Source: Lachnospiraceae bacterium (lineage in GTDB: Bacteria > Bacillota > Clostridia > Lachnospirales > Lachnospiraceae). Taken from it: DNA of 64,000 nt. The position numbers and the translations under genes were made by a program. The notes under the pieces are model-generated. The model did no database searches, was not told where the DNA came from, and saw nothing but the letters and a program-made list of their open reading frames with translations. Below, piece after piece: positions 1 to 8,272 of the stretch. Each line of letters begins with the position of its first letter. Position 1 is the stretch's first letter. The DNA lies in contig CAJTFW010000001.1 in the NCBI GenBank assembly GCA_910575445.1, positions 434,001-498,000 of the forward strand, in the 5' to 3' direction.

Positions 1-927
1 GATTTGTCCTTTGAGATTCAGGAAGGGCATGTATATGGGTTTTTAGGGCCCAATGGAGCAGGTAAGTCGACCACTATGAATATCATGACTGGATGCTTAT
101 CTGCCACAGAAGGCCGGGTAAGGATTGATGGATATGATATTTTTGAAGAACCTAACAAGGCCAAAAGGCTGTTGGGTTATCTTCCAGAACAGCCACCGCT
201 TTACATGAATGAGACTGCTTTGGAGTATTTAAAATTTGTAGGAGAGGCAAAGGGACTTAAAGGAAGAGAACTGACAAGTCAGATAGAAAACGTGATACAA
301 CAGACTAGGTTAGAGGGGATGGAACATCGGTTAATATCAAAACTTTCCAAGGGATATCGGCAGCGGGTGGGGATTGCTCAGGCATTATTAGGAGACCCCA
401 AGATTATTATTTTAGATGAGCCTACGGTGGGGTTAGATCCCATTCAGATTATTGAGATAAGAGAACTGATTCAACAGCTTGGCCAGGAACATACCGTTAT
501 CTTGAGTTCTCATATTCTGTCAGAAGTACAGACAATCTGTGAAAAAGTACTGATTATTGCCAAAGGGAAGCTGGTGGCATTTGATGCGCCGGAAAATCTG
601 GAAAAACTATTTCTGGCATCTCATAATGTCTCTTTTATTACAGAAGCAAAAACCGATGATATAGATGAGATTCTAGAAGGAATGAGTGAAGTCTCAGATT
701 GGCAGATGAAAATCTTGGAAGATGGAAATATCCAAGTAGATGTACAAATTGAATTTGGAGAAGTGGCAGATGTCTGTCGCAATCTTTTTTTTGCTTTTGC
801 CAACAAAAAGAAAGCGCTTTTAGAGTTGGTATCTAAGAAAGCTAATCTGGAAGATGTGTTTATTGAACTGACAGAGAGTGAGATATCAGAGCATAAAACA
901 ACAAAAAGTGAGGTGGAAGACGAATGA
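1..927 (+). CDS. ABC transporter ATP-binding protein, Gld/CcmA type (5' end outside window)
   Basis: ATPase subunit that would power an ABC-2 type exporter in the cytoplasmic membrane. The reading frame is open from the first base, so the true start lies upstream and at least a few N-terminal residues are missing. Visible motifs in order are Walker A (GPNGAGKST), the signature LSKGYRQRVGIAQ, Walker B (IIILDEPTVGLDP) and the switch histidine (LSSHILSEV). The C-terminal third is a variable region common in the GldA/CcmA-like subfamily. The stop codon overlaps the start of the permease gene by 4 bp, so the two are translationally coupled. The substrate is unknown; the downstream GldG-like and DUF4340 genes mark the Gld-type exporter class, which is widespread in Clostridia that do not glide. 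Confidence 0.9.
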   Translation, partial: DLSFEIQEGHVYGFLGPNGAGKSTTMNIMTGCLSATEGRVRIDGYDIFEEPNKAKRLLGYLPEQPPLYMNETALEYLKFVGEAKGLKGRELTSQIENVIQQTRLEGMEHRLISKLSKGYRQRVGIAQALLGDPKIIILDEPTVGLDPIQIIEIRELIQQLGQEHTVILSSHILSEVQTICEKVLIIAKGKLVAFDAPENLEKLFLASHNVSFITEAKTDDIDEILEGMSEVSDWQMKILEDGNIQVDVQIEFGEVADVCRNLFFAFANKKKALLELVSKKANLEDVFIELTESEISEHKTTKSEVEDE

Positions 928-1787
928 TTGCAGTATTAAAACATGAATTGTCAAGCTATTTTCATTCTTTGACAGCTTATATTTTTGGAGCATTTTTGCT
1001 GGCTTTTGTAGGAATTGGAGCTATGATATACAATATCCAGCAAGCAGTGGCAAACTTTGAGTATGTTTTGAGTTTTGTCAGTTTGATATTTGTAGTGTTA
1101 ATTCCCGTTCTGACTATGCGGGTTCTTGCAGAAGAGAGAAAACAAAAAACCGAACAGCTTCTGTTTTCTTTGCCAATTACAACTACCCAGATAGTGATAG
1201 GAAAATATTTGGCTTTGTTGGTGGTCTATTTGATTCCTTTATGTATGATTGCTATATATCCATGGATATTTGCCCAGTATGGAGAAGTATATCTGCTCAC
1301 TTCTTATGGCTCAATGGCAGCATTTTTCTGTATGGGTGCAGCATTGATATCTATTGGGGTATTTATCTCATCATTGACAGAAAATCTGGGTTTTGCAGCT
1401 GGCATTGCAATTTCTGTGATTCTTTTCAACTATTACAGTGTCAGTCTGGCGGAACATGTATCTTCTACCGCTTTTGGAGGTGTGATAGTTTTGTGTATCA
1501 TCGATGGCATTTTGGGAGTGATTATTTGTTTTCTGACAAAGAATGAAAAGCTGGCATATATGGTATCCTTTATTCTTTTTGTTATAACAGGAGCTGTATA
1601 TTTTATAAAACCTGAGATATTTGAAGGACTATTGCCAAAGCTTATGAAAAATCTGTCTCTGTTTGAACGGTTTTATACCTTTGTATCCGGTGTTTTTGAC
1701 TTGACATCTATTGTTTATTATTTCACTGTGATTGTGTTTTTTCTGTTTTTAACTGTGCAGTCGCTGGAAAAAAGGAGGTATAACTGA
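924..1787 (+). CDS. ABC-2 type permease, GldF-like
   Basis: Membrane subunit of the exporter encoded with the preceding ATPase. The 287-residue protein is strongly hydrophobic with about six predicted membrane segments. It carries the ABC-2 family region around residues 55-75 (PVLTMRVLAEERKQKTEQLL), in which a short charged loop follows the second helix. The gene starts with ATG overlapping the previous stop and ends one base into the next start, so the operon is tightly packed. The substrate cannot be read from the sequence. Confidence 0.85.
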   Translation: MIAVLKHELSSYFHSLTAYIFGAFLLAFVGIGAMIYNIQQAVANFEYVLSFVSLIFVVLIPVLTMRVLAEERKQKTEQLLFSLPITTTQIVIGKYLALLVVYLIPLCMIAIYPWIFAQYGEVYLLTSYGSMAAFFCMGAALISIGVFISSLTENLGFAAGIAISVILFNYYSVSLAEHVSSTAFGGVIVLCIIDGILGVIICFLTKNEKLAYMVSFILFVITGAVYFIKPEIFEGLLPKLMKNLSLFERFYTFVSGVFDLTSIVYYFTVIVFFLFLTVQSLEKRRYN

Positions 1788-3211
1788 TGAAGCAAGAGAG
1801 ACCCCGAAACCGTATTGCTCTGCAGGGAGGTTCTTATTCGCTGATTATTATAGCAATTGTACTTGCAATCTTGATTGCAGTTAATATTTTGGCATCTGCA
1901 TTGCCAAAATCACTCACACAACTGGATATTAGTTCTACACAGCTGTATTCGATTACAAGTAATACAAAGGTAGTGGTAAATGCCTTAGAAAAAGATGTTA
2001 CGATTTATTGGATAGTGCAACCAGAGGAAGAAGATGATATTATAGAGAATCTGCTAGATAAGTACGAAAGTCTGTCAGAACATATTGAAGTGGTAAAAAA
2101 GAACCCAGATATTTATCCCACATTTGCAGAACAGTATACTAAAGAAACCATACAAAATAACAGTCTAATCGTAGAGTGTGGAGAGAGAAACCGGTTTATT
2201 AGTTATGATGATATCTATCTTTATGATGCCAATATAAGCGCCTATTCTTATGATGTCTCTTTTGACGGAGAAGGAGCGATTACTTCAGCTATTGATTATG
2301 TGGTAAATGAAACGCAGCCAAAGATTTACATCTTAGAAGGGCATGGAGAGGCAGAACTTTCAGAGACTTTTCACAAACAACTAGAAAGAGAAAATATGGA
2401 ATTAAATACATGTTCCTTGTTGACAACGGATGCGGTTCCAGAGGATGCAGATGTTATCTTAATCTATGGGCCATCTAGTGATATTTCTGCCAAAGAAAAA
2501 GATTTACTGGCAGAATATGTATCAGGCGGCGGGAAATTAATGGTACTAGCAGGACCTACAGAGAATGAAACACTGCCTAATCTTTATGGCATATTAGAGG
2601 ACTATGGGGTAGAAAGCGTGGATGGGATTGTGGTTGATATAGACCGTGAGCATTATGCGTTTCAGGCTCCTTATGTCCTGCTTCCAGATATACAAAACAG
2701 TGAAGTTACAGACCCTTTAATTGAAGAAAATTATTATGCGATTATACCCGTCGCTTCAGGCCTTATAGTTCAGGACACAGAATCGAAAAAGGTGACAGAA
2801 CTACTTACTACTTCCGAGATGTCTTTTAGTAAGACAGACGGATATGCTTTATCCTCCTACGAAAAAGAAGAAGGAGATATAGATGGTCCGTTTGCAGTAG
2901 CTGTTTCGGTTGCGGCAAAGAATGACGGGCAGATTGTCTGGTTTACTTCTTCTGATTTTCTGGATGAAATGTATAATGCGTATTCCTCGGGGGCTAACCT
3001 TGATTTGGCTATGAATGCAATCTCCTCTATGATAGAAGAAAATGAAGCAGTGGCTATTCGCAGTAAATCACTAAACTATAATTATCTTACCATCAGTGCT
3101 TCAACCGCTTCTTTCTTAAAAACAATTATGATTATACTATTTCCGCTGCTATATCTGGGAATTGGAATCTGTGTGACCATTGGAAGGAGGAAATGGAATG
3201 AAGCGAAATAA
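1787..3211 (+). CDS. GldG-like ABC transporter auxiliary protein
   Basis: Extracytoplasmic auxiliary component of Gld-type ABC systems (ABC-type uncharacterised transport domain). One membrane segment lies near residues 15-37 and another near 440-465, with a large predicted external domain between them, which is the usual plan for GldG-like proteins. The region around residues 170-240 (IYILEGHGEAELSE and DVILIYGPSSDIS) resembles the Rossmann-like core of this family. The 474-residue length fits the family. GGAGG precedes the ATG by a short spacer inside the end of the permease gene. Its biochemical function is not established in any close relative that I know. Confidence 0.8.
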   Translation: MKQERPRNRIALQGGSYSLIIIAIVLAILIAVNILASALPKSLTQLDISSTQLYSITSNTKVVVNALEKDVTIYWIVQPEEEDDIIENLLDKYESLSEHIEVVKKNPDIYPTFAEQYTKETIQNNSLIVECGERNRFISYDDIYLYDANISAYSYDVSFDGEGAITSAIDYVVNETQPKIYILEGHGEAELSETFHKQLERENMELNTCSLLTTDAVPEDADVILIYGPSSDISAKEKDLLAEYVSGGGKLMVLAGPTENETLPNLYGILEDYGVESVDGIVVDIDREHYAFQAPYVLLPDIQNSEVTDPLIEENYYAIIPVASGLIVQDTESKKVTELLTTSEMSFSKTDGYALSSYEKEEGDIDGPFAVAVSVAAKNDGQIVWFTSSDFLDEMYNAYSSGANLDLAMNAISSMIEENEAVAIRSKSLNYNYLTISASTASFLKTIMIILFPLLYLGIGICVTIGRRKWNEAK

Positions 3212-4601
3212 AAAGATTGGTATTTTGTGTGGAATACTTATTTGTGTCAGTCTCGCTGCTTTTGGTGTAAGTAAATATGAAAAACAAAAGGAAATCATTA
3301 AAAACAGTGATGAGATTATTATGGAGATAAAGAAAGAAGATGTGAAGGTGCTCTCATGGGAATGTGATATGGGTTCTTTTGCTTTTCACAGAGATGAAAA
3401 TGGGAGTTGGCTCTATGATGAAGACGAAGAATTTCCAGTGGATAAAGAAAAAATTGAAAATCTGCTAGAGCTATTTGAGGAATTTGGTGTCGCTTTTATG
3501 ATAGAGGAAGTAGAGGATTTTGAGCAATATGGTCTGGATACACCAGTCTGTACTATCTGTATGGAGACGGAATCGGATAGTTACGAGATTCGATTGGGAA
3601 ATTACAGTACTATGGATTCACAAAGATATGTGTCAATTGGAGATGGCAATGTCTATTTAGTAAAAACAGACCCATTGGAGCAATTTGAAATAGAGATTAG
3701 TGAAGTGTTTCATCATGACGAAATACCAGAACTTAAAGAGGTGACACAGATACAGTTCTCTGGTACAGAATCGGAAGATATTATTTATGAAAAGGATAGT
3801 ACAAATACCTATAGTTCAGAAGATGTTTATTTTGTAAAAAGGGAAGAAAGCCTGTTGCCTCTTGATACATCTAGGGTACAGGAGTATCTGGATACGGTAA
3901 ATAATTTAAAACTAGAAAACTATGTAAATTATAAAGCATCAGAAGAGGATATGGCGGTCTATGGTCTGGATACGCCAGAACTATCTGTTGTATTTGAATA
4001 TGCTGATATAGGAGAAGATAAAGATAAAGAAACTAAAGAGACATTTGCACTTTATATAGGACGTGATCCAAAAGAACAAGAAGTAGAAGAAAGCGACAAA
4101 GATACCGACAAGGAAGTGACAGCATATGCCAGAATAGGAGAATCCAAAATTATCTATCAGCTTACCACAGAGCAATATAAAAAATTAAAAGAGGTAACAT
4201 ATGATACGTTACGCCATCAGGAACTGTTTTGGGCTGATTTTTCCGAGGTGCATCAGCTGGATATTTTGTTAGAAGATAACCATTATATTATAACATCTGA
4301 ATTAGAAGATGGAGACCGAACCTATTATTATCAGGAAGAAGAACTTGAGATGGCAAATATCCAAAGTGCTATAAGTGGATTAAAGGTGAAAACTTTTAGT
4401 GATAAAACACCGAAGCAGAAAGAAGAAATCAGTCTCACACTTTACCTAGACAATGAGAATTTCCCAAAAGTTCAGATACAGTTATACCGTTATGATGGAG
4501 AGGATTGCATTGCAGTTGTTGATGGAGAAACAGTAGCACTTGTGGAGAGAACTTGTGTGGTTGACCTGATAGAGGCAGTCAATCATATTGTTTTAAAATA
4601 A
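3198..4601 (+). CDS. DUF4340 domain-containing membrane-anchored protein
   Basis: Protein of unknown function that regularly accompanies GldG-like genes. I chose the ATG at 3198 because GGAGG lies just upstream; the in-frame TTG at 3180 has no binding site. The gene overlaps the 3' end of the GldG-like gene by 14 bp. The 467-residue product has one N-terminal membrane segment (about residues 5-24) and an acidic exterior region with repeated beta-rich units; phrases such as EQYGLDTPVCTICME and MAVYGLDTPELSVVFE recur, which is typical of DUF4340 repeats. It is the last gene of the exporter operon and probably acts at the membrane with the GldG-like subunit. Confidence 0.8.
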   Translation: MKRNKKIGILCGILICVSLAAFGVSKYEKQKEIIKNSDEIIMEIKKEDVKVLSWECDMGSFAFHRDENGSWLYDEDEEFPVDKEKIENLLELFEEFGVAFMIEEVEDFEQYGLDTPVCTICMETESDSYEIRLGNYSTMDSQRYVSIGDGNVYLVKTDPLEQFEIEISEVFHHDEIPELKEVTQIQFSGTESEDIIYEKDSTNTYSSEDVYFVKREESLLPLDTSRVQEYLDTVNNLKLENYVNYKASEEDMAVYGLDTPELSVVFEYADIGEDKDKETKETFALYIGRDPKEQEVEESDKDTDKEVTAYARIGESKIIYQLTTEQYKKLKEVTYDTLRHQELFWADFSEVHQLDILLEDNHYIITSELEDGDRTYYYQEEELEMANIQSAISGLKVKTFSDKTPKQKEEISLTLYLDNENFPKVQIQLYRYDGEDCIAVVDGETVALVERTCVVDLIEAVNHIVLK

Positions 4602-4602
4602 T

Positions 4603-4794
4603 ATGGAGAGTAAAAATATATCGAACATGGTAGTTGATATCAGAAAGACACATTACAGCAATTTAAAACAACAGCAATATGCACTTAATATGCAGATAAG
4701 ACTGGCAATGCAGACGTATGATGTGGATATGAAAATAAGACTGGAAAAAGAACTAGAAGAGATAAATGAAGAGATAAGATATCTTGGTGGGTAA
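4603..4794 (+). CDS. small hypothetical protein, helical
   Basis: A 63-residue, highly charged, probably helical product (RLEKELEEINEEIRYLGG near the C terminus) follows the DUF4340 gene by one base. No good ribosome binding site precedes the ATG at 4603; an internal ATG at 4627 is an alternative start. It may be translated by coupling from the upstream gene. I do not recognise a family. The lack of a Shine-Dalgarno keeps confidence moderate. Confidence 0.45.
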   Translation: MESKNISNMVVDIRKTHYSNLKQQQYALNMQIRLAMQTYDVDMKIRLEKELEEINEEIRYLGG

Positions 4795-4824
4795 GCTTTT
4801 GTTCTAAAATGTATCACGCAAGAC

Positions 4825-4853
4825 TTGTAATTCTTTCCTTCTTCGGATAAAAT
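4825..4853 (+). promoter_or_regulatory. putative sigma-A promoter for the HEXXH protein gene
   Basis: TTGTAA at 4825-4830 and TAAAAT at 4848-4853 are separated by 17 bp and lie about 40 bp before the next gene's ATG. This is a match by eye only. Confidence 0.5.
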
Positions 4854-4891
4854 AAAAGAAAAAATGTTCGTAGAAGTTAGAGGTGAATAAG

Positions 4892-5617
4892 ATGTTGAAT
4901 GGTCTTTCGGGAATGAGTTCTTACTATTTGATGTATCAGCATGGCTCAGGGTATGGGCGTTCGCTTGGATATGCAGGGCAGATGCAAAAGGTACAAGGTG
5001 GCAGACAGCAGGCACCACAGACGCAGAAGGTGCAGGGGATGGAAGATAAGGCACAGGAAAGTAGCAAAGTGCCTTCTGCAACCGGTACGGCGAAGCAGAA
5101 AGTAACACCAGCCGCTTATCAGGGCACAGGAGAAGTTCCAGATCTGTTTATCCGAAAAGGAGTAGACCCTGTAGAGTATGCGGTGAAGATGCGGATACAG
5201 TATGTGGATGACCCGGCAGCAGAAGGAAAAGAAGAAGTCTCAGGTAAGCAGATTGGTTCTGTACAAGAGGCAGCCAAAGAAGGGGAATGTCAGACCTGTG
5301 AACAGCGCAGATACCAGGATGGTTCGGATGATATGGGAGTCTCTTTTCAGACCCCGACGAAGATATCACCAGAAGCAGCCGGGGCAGCTGTCAGAGGACA
5401 TGAGCAGGAACATGTAAGCAGAGAACAGGCAAAGGCCAAAAGGGAAGGAAAAGAAGTGGTCAGCCAAAGCGTTGTGATTCACACTTCCGTCTGCCCGGAG
5501 TGTGGAAAGGTCTATGTCTCTGGTGGCACGACAAAGACAACGACGGCCTCTAAGCCTGAGACGCCTGATATTACAGCAGAAGCACAGGTGAGAAAGCCGT
5601 TTTCTGCAGTTGCGTAG
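4892..5617 (+). CDS. putative HEXXH metalloprotease, SprA-related family
   Basis: Soluble 241-residue protein without a signal peptide. The core motif RGHEQEHV (HEXXH, the zinc-binding signature of many metallopeptidases) sits near residue 170, followed by a CPECGKVY zinc-knuckle-like motif near residue 205. This arrangement matches the family often annotated as SprA-related or putative metalloprotease CJM1_0395. The first half is Gln- and Lys-rich and looks disordered. I chose ATG 4892, with AGAGGTG a few bases upstream, over the GTG at 4883. Proteolytic activity is an inference from the motif. It is separated from hisS by about 40 bp and may be cotranscribed with it. Confidence 0.65.
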   Translation: MLNGLSGMSSYYLMYQHGSGYGRSLGYAGQMQKVQGGRQQAPQTQKVQGMEDKAQESSKVPSATGTAKQKVTPAAYQGTGEVPDLFIRKGVDPVEYAVKMRIQYVDDPAAEGKEEVSGKQIGSVQEAAKEGECQTCEQRRYQDGSDDMGVSFQTPTKISPEAAGAAVRGHEQEHVSREQAKAKREGKEVVSQSVVIHTSVCPECGKVYVSGGTTKTTTASKPETPDITAEAQVRKPFSAVA

Positions 5618-5658
5618 AAAACATAGGAAAATGAAAGAGATTGAGAGGACATCTGGTT

Positions 5659-6924
5659 ATGGCATTAAAGAAAAAACCGGTAAAAGGGATGAAGGATATT
5701 CTTCCTGCGGAGATGCAAATAAGAGATTATGTAACAGGACTGATTAAGGAGACCTATAAGAGCTTTGGATTCTCGCCGATTGAGACACCTTGTGTGGAGC
5801 ATATTGAGAATCTGTGCAGCAAGCAGGGCGGAGACAATGAGAAACTGATATTTAAGATTATGAAGCGGGGGGCAAAGCTTAACCTTGAGAATGCAAAAAG
5901 TGAGAAAGACTTGACAGACAGCGGGCTTCGCTATGATTTGACCGTACCGCTTTCCCGCTTCTACTCTAATAACGCCAATGCGCTGGCAAGTCCTTTTAAA
6001 GCGCTTCAGATTGGCAGTGTATGGCGGGCAGACCAGCCGCAAAACGGACGTTTTCGCCAGTTTGTGCAGTGTGATATTGATATTTTAGGAGAGGCTAGTT
6101 GTCTTGCAGAGATTGAGTTAATCTTAGCGACGACGACACTGCTTGGGAAATTGGGCTTTTCGGGATTTAAGGTGCGGATTAATGAAAGACGCATCTTAAA
6201 GGCGATGGCAGCGTACAGTGGTTTTTCAGAAGAACAGCTTGATTTGGTCTTTATTATCTTAGATAAGATGGATAAGATTGGTTGGGACGGCGTAAAGGCA
6301 GAACTTTTGGAAGCTGGTTTTTCAGAAGAGATGGTAGGAAAATATGTAGATTTATTCCATGAGATGGAAGCTTCCAAAGATGCGTTTTTGTATCTAGAGC
6401 AGAAGCTTTTAGGCATCTTAGAGGACGGCGTGATGGACAATCTGCGTACGATTCGGGAGAGTGTGGAAGCAGTGCGGACTTGCGAATTCGAACTTATGTT
6501 CGACCCGACACTGGTAAGAGGTATGTCCTACTATACAGGGACGATTTTTGAGATTGAGATGCCACAGTTTCAGAGCTCTGTCGCTGGTGGAGGCCGCTAT
6601 GATGAGATGATTGGCAAATTTACCGGCAACAATGTGCCAGCATGTGGTTTTTCCATTGGATTTGAGCGAATTATCGCGATTTTGATGGAGCAGGGCTTTG
6701 AAGTGCCGGGTGCTTCTGAAAAGATAGCATTTTTGATTGAAAAAAAGATGCCAAAAGAGAGACTGTGTGAAATCTTAAAAGAGGCAAAAGCAGAGCGGGA
6801 AAACGGAACGCAAGTTCTGGTGACGCTGATGAACAAAAACAAAAAATTCCAAAAGGAACAGCTGATAAAAGAAGGTTTTCACGAGTTTAAAGAATTTTAT
6901 GTCAATACTGACAATAAAAGATAA
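5659..6924 (+). CDS. hisS: histidine--tRNA ligase
   Basis: Charges tRNA-His with histidine in the cytoplasm. Class II core motifs are present: motif 2 (VWRADQPQNGRFRQF), the histidine-specific peptide GMSYYTGTIFE, and motif 3 with GGGRYDEM and GFSIGFERI. It is of the LRYDLTVP subtype rather than the LRPEGTA subtype of E. coli. The C-terminal anticodon-binding region is short (about 65 residues), as I recall for lachnospiraceal HisS. The start is ATG 5659, preceded by GAGAGGA; an in-frame TTG at 5641 is less likely. HisZ, the catalytically inactive paralogue of the histidine pathway, was considered but the catalytic peptides are intact and aspS is close by. Confidence 0.9.
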   Translation: MALKKKPVKGMKDILPAEMQIRDYVTGLIKETYKSFGFSPIETPCVEHIENLCSKQGGDNEKLIFKIMKRGAKLNLENAKSEKDLTDSGLRYDLTVPLSRFYSNNANALASPFKALQIGSVWRADQPQNGRFRQFVQCDIDILGEASCLAEIELILATTTLLGKLGFSGFKVRINERRILKAMAAYSGFSEEQLDLVFIILDKMDKIGWDGVKAELLEAGFSEEMVGKYVDLFHEMEASKDAFLYLEQKLLGILEDGVMDNLRTIRESVEAVRTCEFELMFDPTLVRGMSYYTGTIFEIEMPQFQSSVAGGGRYDEMIGKFTGNNVPACGFSIGFERIIAILMEQGFEVPGASEKIAFLIEKKMPKERLCEILKEAKAERENGTQVLVTLMNKNKKFQKEQLIKEGFHEFKEFYVNTDNKR

Positions 6925-6942
6925 AAAAACATAAAATAATTA

Positions 6943-6971
6943 TTGAAAATATACAAAAAAAGCTATATACT
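6943..6971 (+). promoter_or_regulatory. putative sigma-A promoter for the GlcG-like lipoprotein gene
   Basis: TTGAAA at 6943-6948 and TATACT at 6966-6971 have a 17-bp spacer and lie 36 bp before the ATG at 7007. Confidence 0.6.
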
Positions 6972-7006
6972 GTATCTTATAAGACGATATGAAGGAGGTA
7001 CAGATT

Positions 7007-8071
7007 ATGAAAACCAGAAGATTAGCTGCTTGGATGCTTGCTACTGTAATGGTGACATCGATGATGGTAGGTTGCGGAAGCAATGCTGCAGGAAGCACCG
7101 CTCCAGAAGCGCCTACAGAGGAGCAGACACCAAAAGACGCAGAGACACCAGAAGATGCAGAGACACCAGAAGATGCAGAGGCACCAGAAGAGAGCACAGA
7201 AGCACCTGCAGCGGCTAAGACTCCAGCAGTGACTGGAGAACTGTTAGATGCGGCTAAGATTATGGTTGCCGGTGCACAGAATAAGGCAGAAGAGATCAAC
7301 GTTCCTATGGTTATCAGCGTGGTAGATATGGATGGTAATCTGGTACTGCTTCATCGGATGAAGGGTTCTCTTTTGGCAAGTCTTGACATCGCACAGAACA
7401 AGGCATTTACGGCAGTTGCTCTAAAGATGCCAAGTGCCGATGTAAAAGAGCTGTCACAGGAAGGCAATGAGCTTCAGGGGATTGCCGTACAGTTTGCAGG
7501 CCGTATTGTAGAGTTTGGCGGCGGACTTCCGATTATGAACAGTGAAGGCGTACAGATTGGTGGTATCGGCGTATCTGGCGGCAGCGTGGCAGAGGATACA
7601 TCGGTGGCACAGGCTGGCCTGGATGCCTATGCGGCTGGTGAGCAGCTAGAGGCTGCTTCTGGTGGAGAGCTTTTGGATGCAGCAATGCAGATGGTGGAAG
7701 CAGCAGAGCAAAAAGCAGTGGAGATTAGTGTACCAATGGTTATCTCTGTTGCAGATATGGGTGGCAATCTGGTACTTTTACATCGTATGGAGAACTCTTT
7801 GTTAGCAAGTCTTGAGATTGCTCCAAACAAAGCATTTACATCGGTTGCCCTGAAGATGCCAAGTGCTGATGTGCAGGCACTGGCACAAGAAGGCAGTGAG
7901 CTTCAGGGGATTGCTGTACAACATGCAGGTCGCATTGTAGAGTTTGGCGGTGGTATTCCAATCTATGATGCAGATGGTGTACAGATTGGCGCTATCGGCG
8001 TATCCGGCGGCAGTGTGGCTGAAGATACATCTGTGGCAGAGGCAGGTTTGGCGGCATTCTCTGGACAGTAA
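7007..8071 (+). CDS. lipoprotein with two tandem GlcG/HbpS domains
   Basis: Secreted lipoprotein of 354 residues. The signal peptide ends in a lipobox (MMVGC), then comes a low-complexity Pro/Glu/Ala linker made of repeated ETPEDA units, then two nearly identical GlcG/HbpS-type domains (Pfam Haem_degrading, formerly DUF336) of about 143 residues each. Both copies carry the PMVISV.DM.GNLVLLHRM and GIAV...GRIVEFGGG.P motifs. HbpS binds haem in Streptomyces; GlcG-like proteins are otherwise poorly characterised, so ligand binding here is inference. The start is ATG 7007, with GGAGG nine bases upstream. It interrupts the usual hisS-aspS neighbourhood and has its own promoter and terminator. Confidence 0.8.
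   Translation: MKTRRLAAWMLATVMVTSMMVGCGSNAAGSTAPEAPTEEQTPKDAETPEDAETPEDAEAPEESTEAPAAAKTPAVTGELLDAAKIMVAGAQNKAEEINVPMVISVVDMDGNLVLLHRMKGSLLASLDIAQNKAFTAVALKMPSADVKELSQEGNELQGIAVQFAGRIVEFGGGLPIMNSEGVQIGGIGVSGGSVAEDTSVAQAGLDAYAAGEQLEAASGGELLDAAMQMVEAAEQKAVEISVPMVISVADMGGNLVLLHRMENSLLASLEIAPNKAFTSVALKMPSADVQALAQEGSELQGIAVQHAGRIVEFGGGIPIYDADGVQIGAIGVSGGSVAEDTSVAEAGLAAFSGQ
7127..7198 (+). repeat. 18-bp in-frame tandem repeat in the lipoprotein linker
   Basis: Units at 7127-7144, 7145-7162 and 7163-7180 follow acaccagaagatgcagag; the second and third are identical, the first differs at two positions, and a degenerate fourth follows at 7181-7198. Each encodes a six-residue linker unit. Copy number could vary by slippage. 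Confidence 0.85.
7235..8068 (+). repeat. 429-bp tandem duplication of the GlcG-like domain
   Basis: Copy 1 begins at 7235 and copy 2 at 7664, an offset of 429 bp (143 codons). Stretches such as the GRIVEFGGG and GVSGGSVAEDTSVA coding segments are nearly identical in DNA, while other codons have diverged, so the duplication is neither brand new nor ancient. Confidence 0.85.
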
Positions 8072-8092
8072 GGGGATAGCAATATAGAATAC

Positions 8093-8140
8093 AGACTCCG
8101 CTGTGGTATTCGTAAAGAAGATGCAGCGGAGTTTTTCTGT
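8093..8140 (+). terminator. rho-independent terminator after the GlcG-like lipoprotein
   Basis: The arms ACTCCGCTG and CAGCGGAGT enclose an approximately 20-nt loop and are followed by a T-rich tract. Confidence 0.8.
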
Positions 8141-8182
8141 GTTTTTTTGGATAACGGTAGGCTTTTATAGGCGAAAAAGTGG

Positions 8183-8211
8183 TTGACAAAGCGGATTGTG
8201 AAAAATATAAT
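8183..8211 (+). promoter_or_regulatory. sigma-A promoter of aspS
   Basis: Consensus TTGACA at 8183-8188 and TATAAT at 8206-8211, with a 17-bp spacer, lie 61 bp upstream of the aspS ATG. Confidence 0.85.
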
Positions 8212-8272
8212 GTTCCATATGTTAAAGTGTACAGAAAATCATACAGAGAAGAGATAGAAAGAGGAGATAAAA

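Noticed and set aside
4653-5108. Long minus-strand open frame opposite the small ORF and the HEXXH gene
   Set aside because: Low-complexity Ser-rich translation without binding site; it is the antisense shadow of the plus-strand genes.
5659-6924. HisZ (ATP phosphoribosyltransferase regulatory subunit) instead of HisS
   Set aside because: The histidine-binding and class II motifs are intact, no his biosynthesis genes are adjacent, and aspS is nearby.
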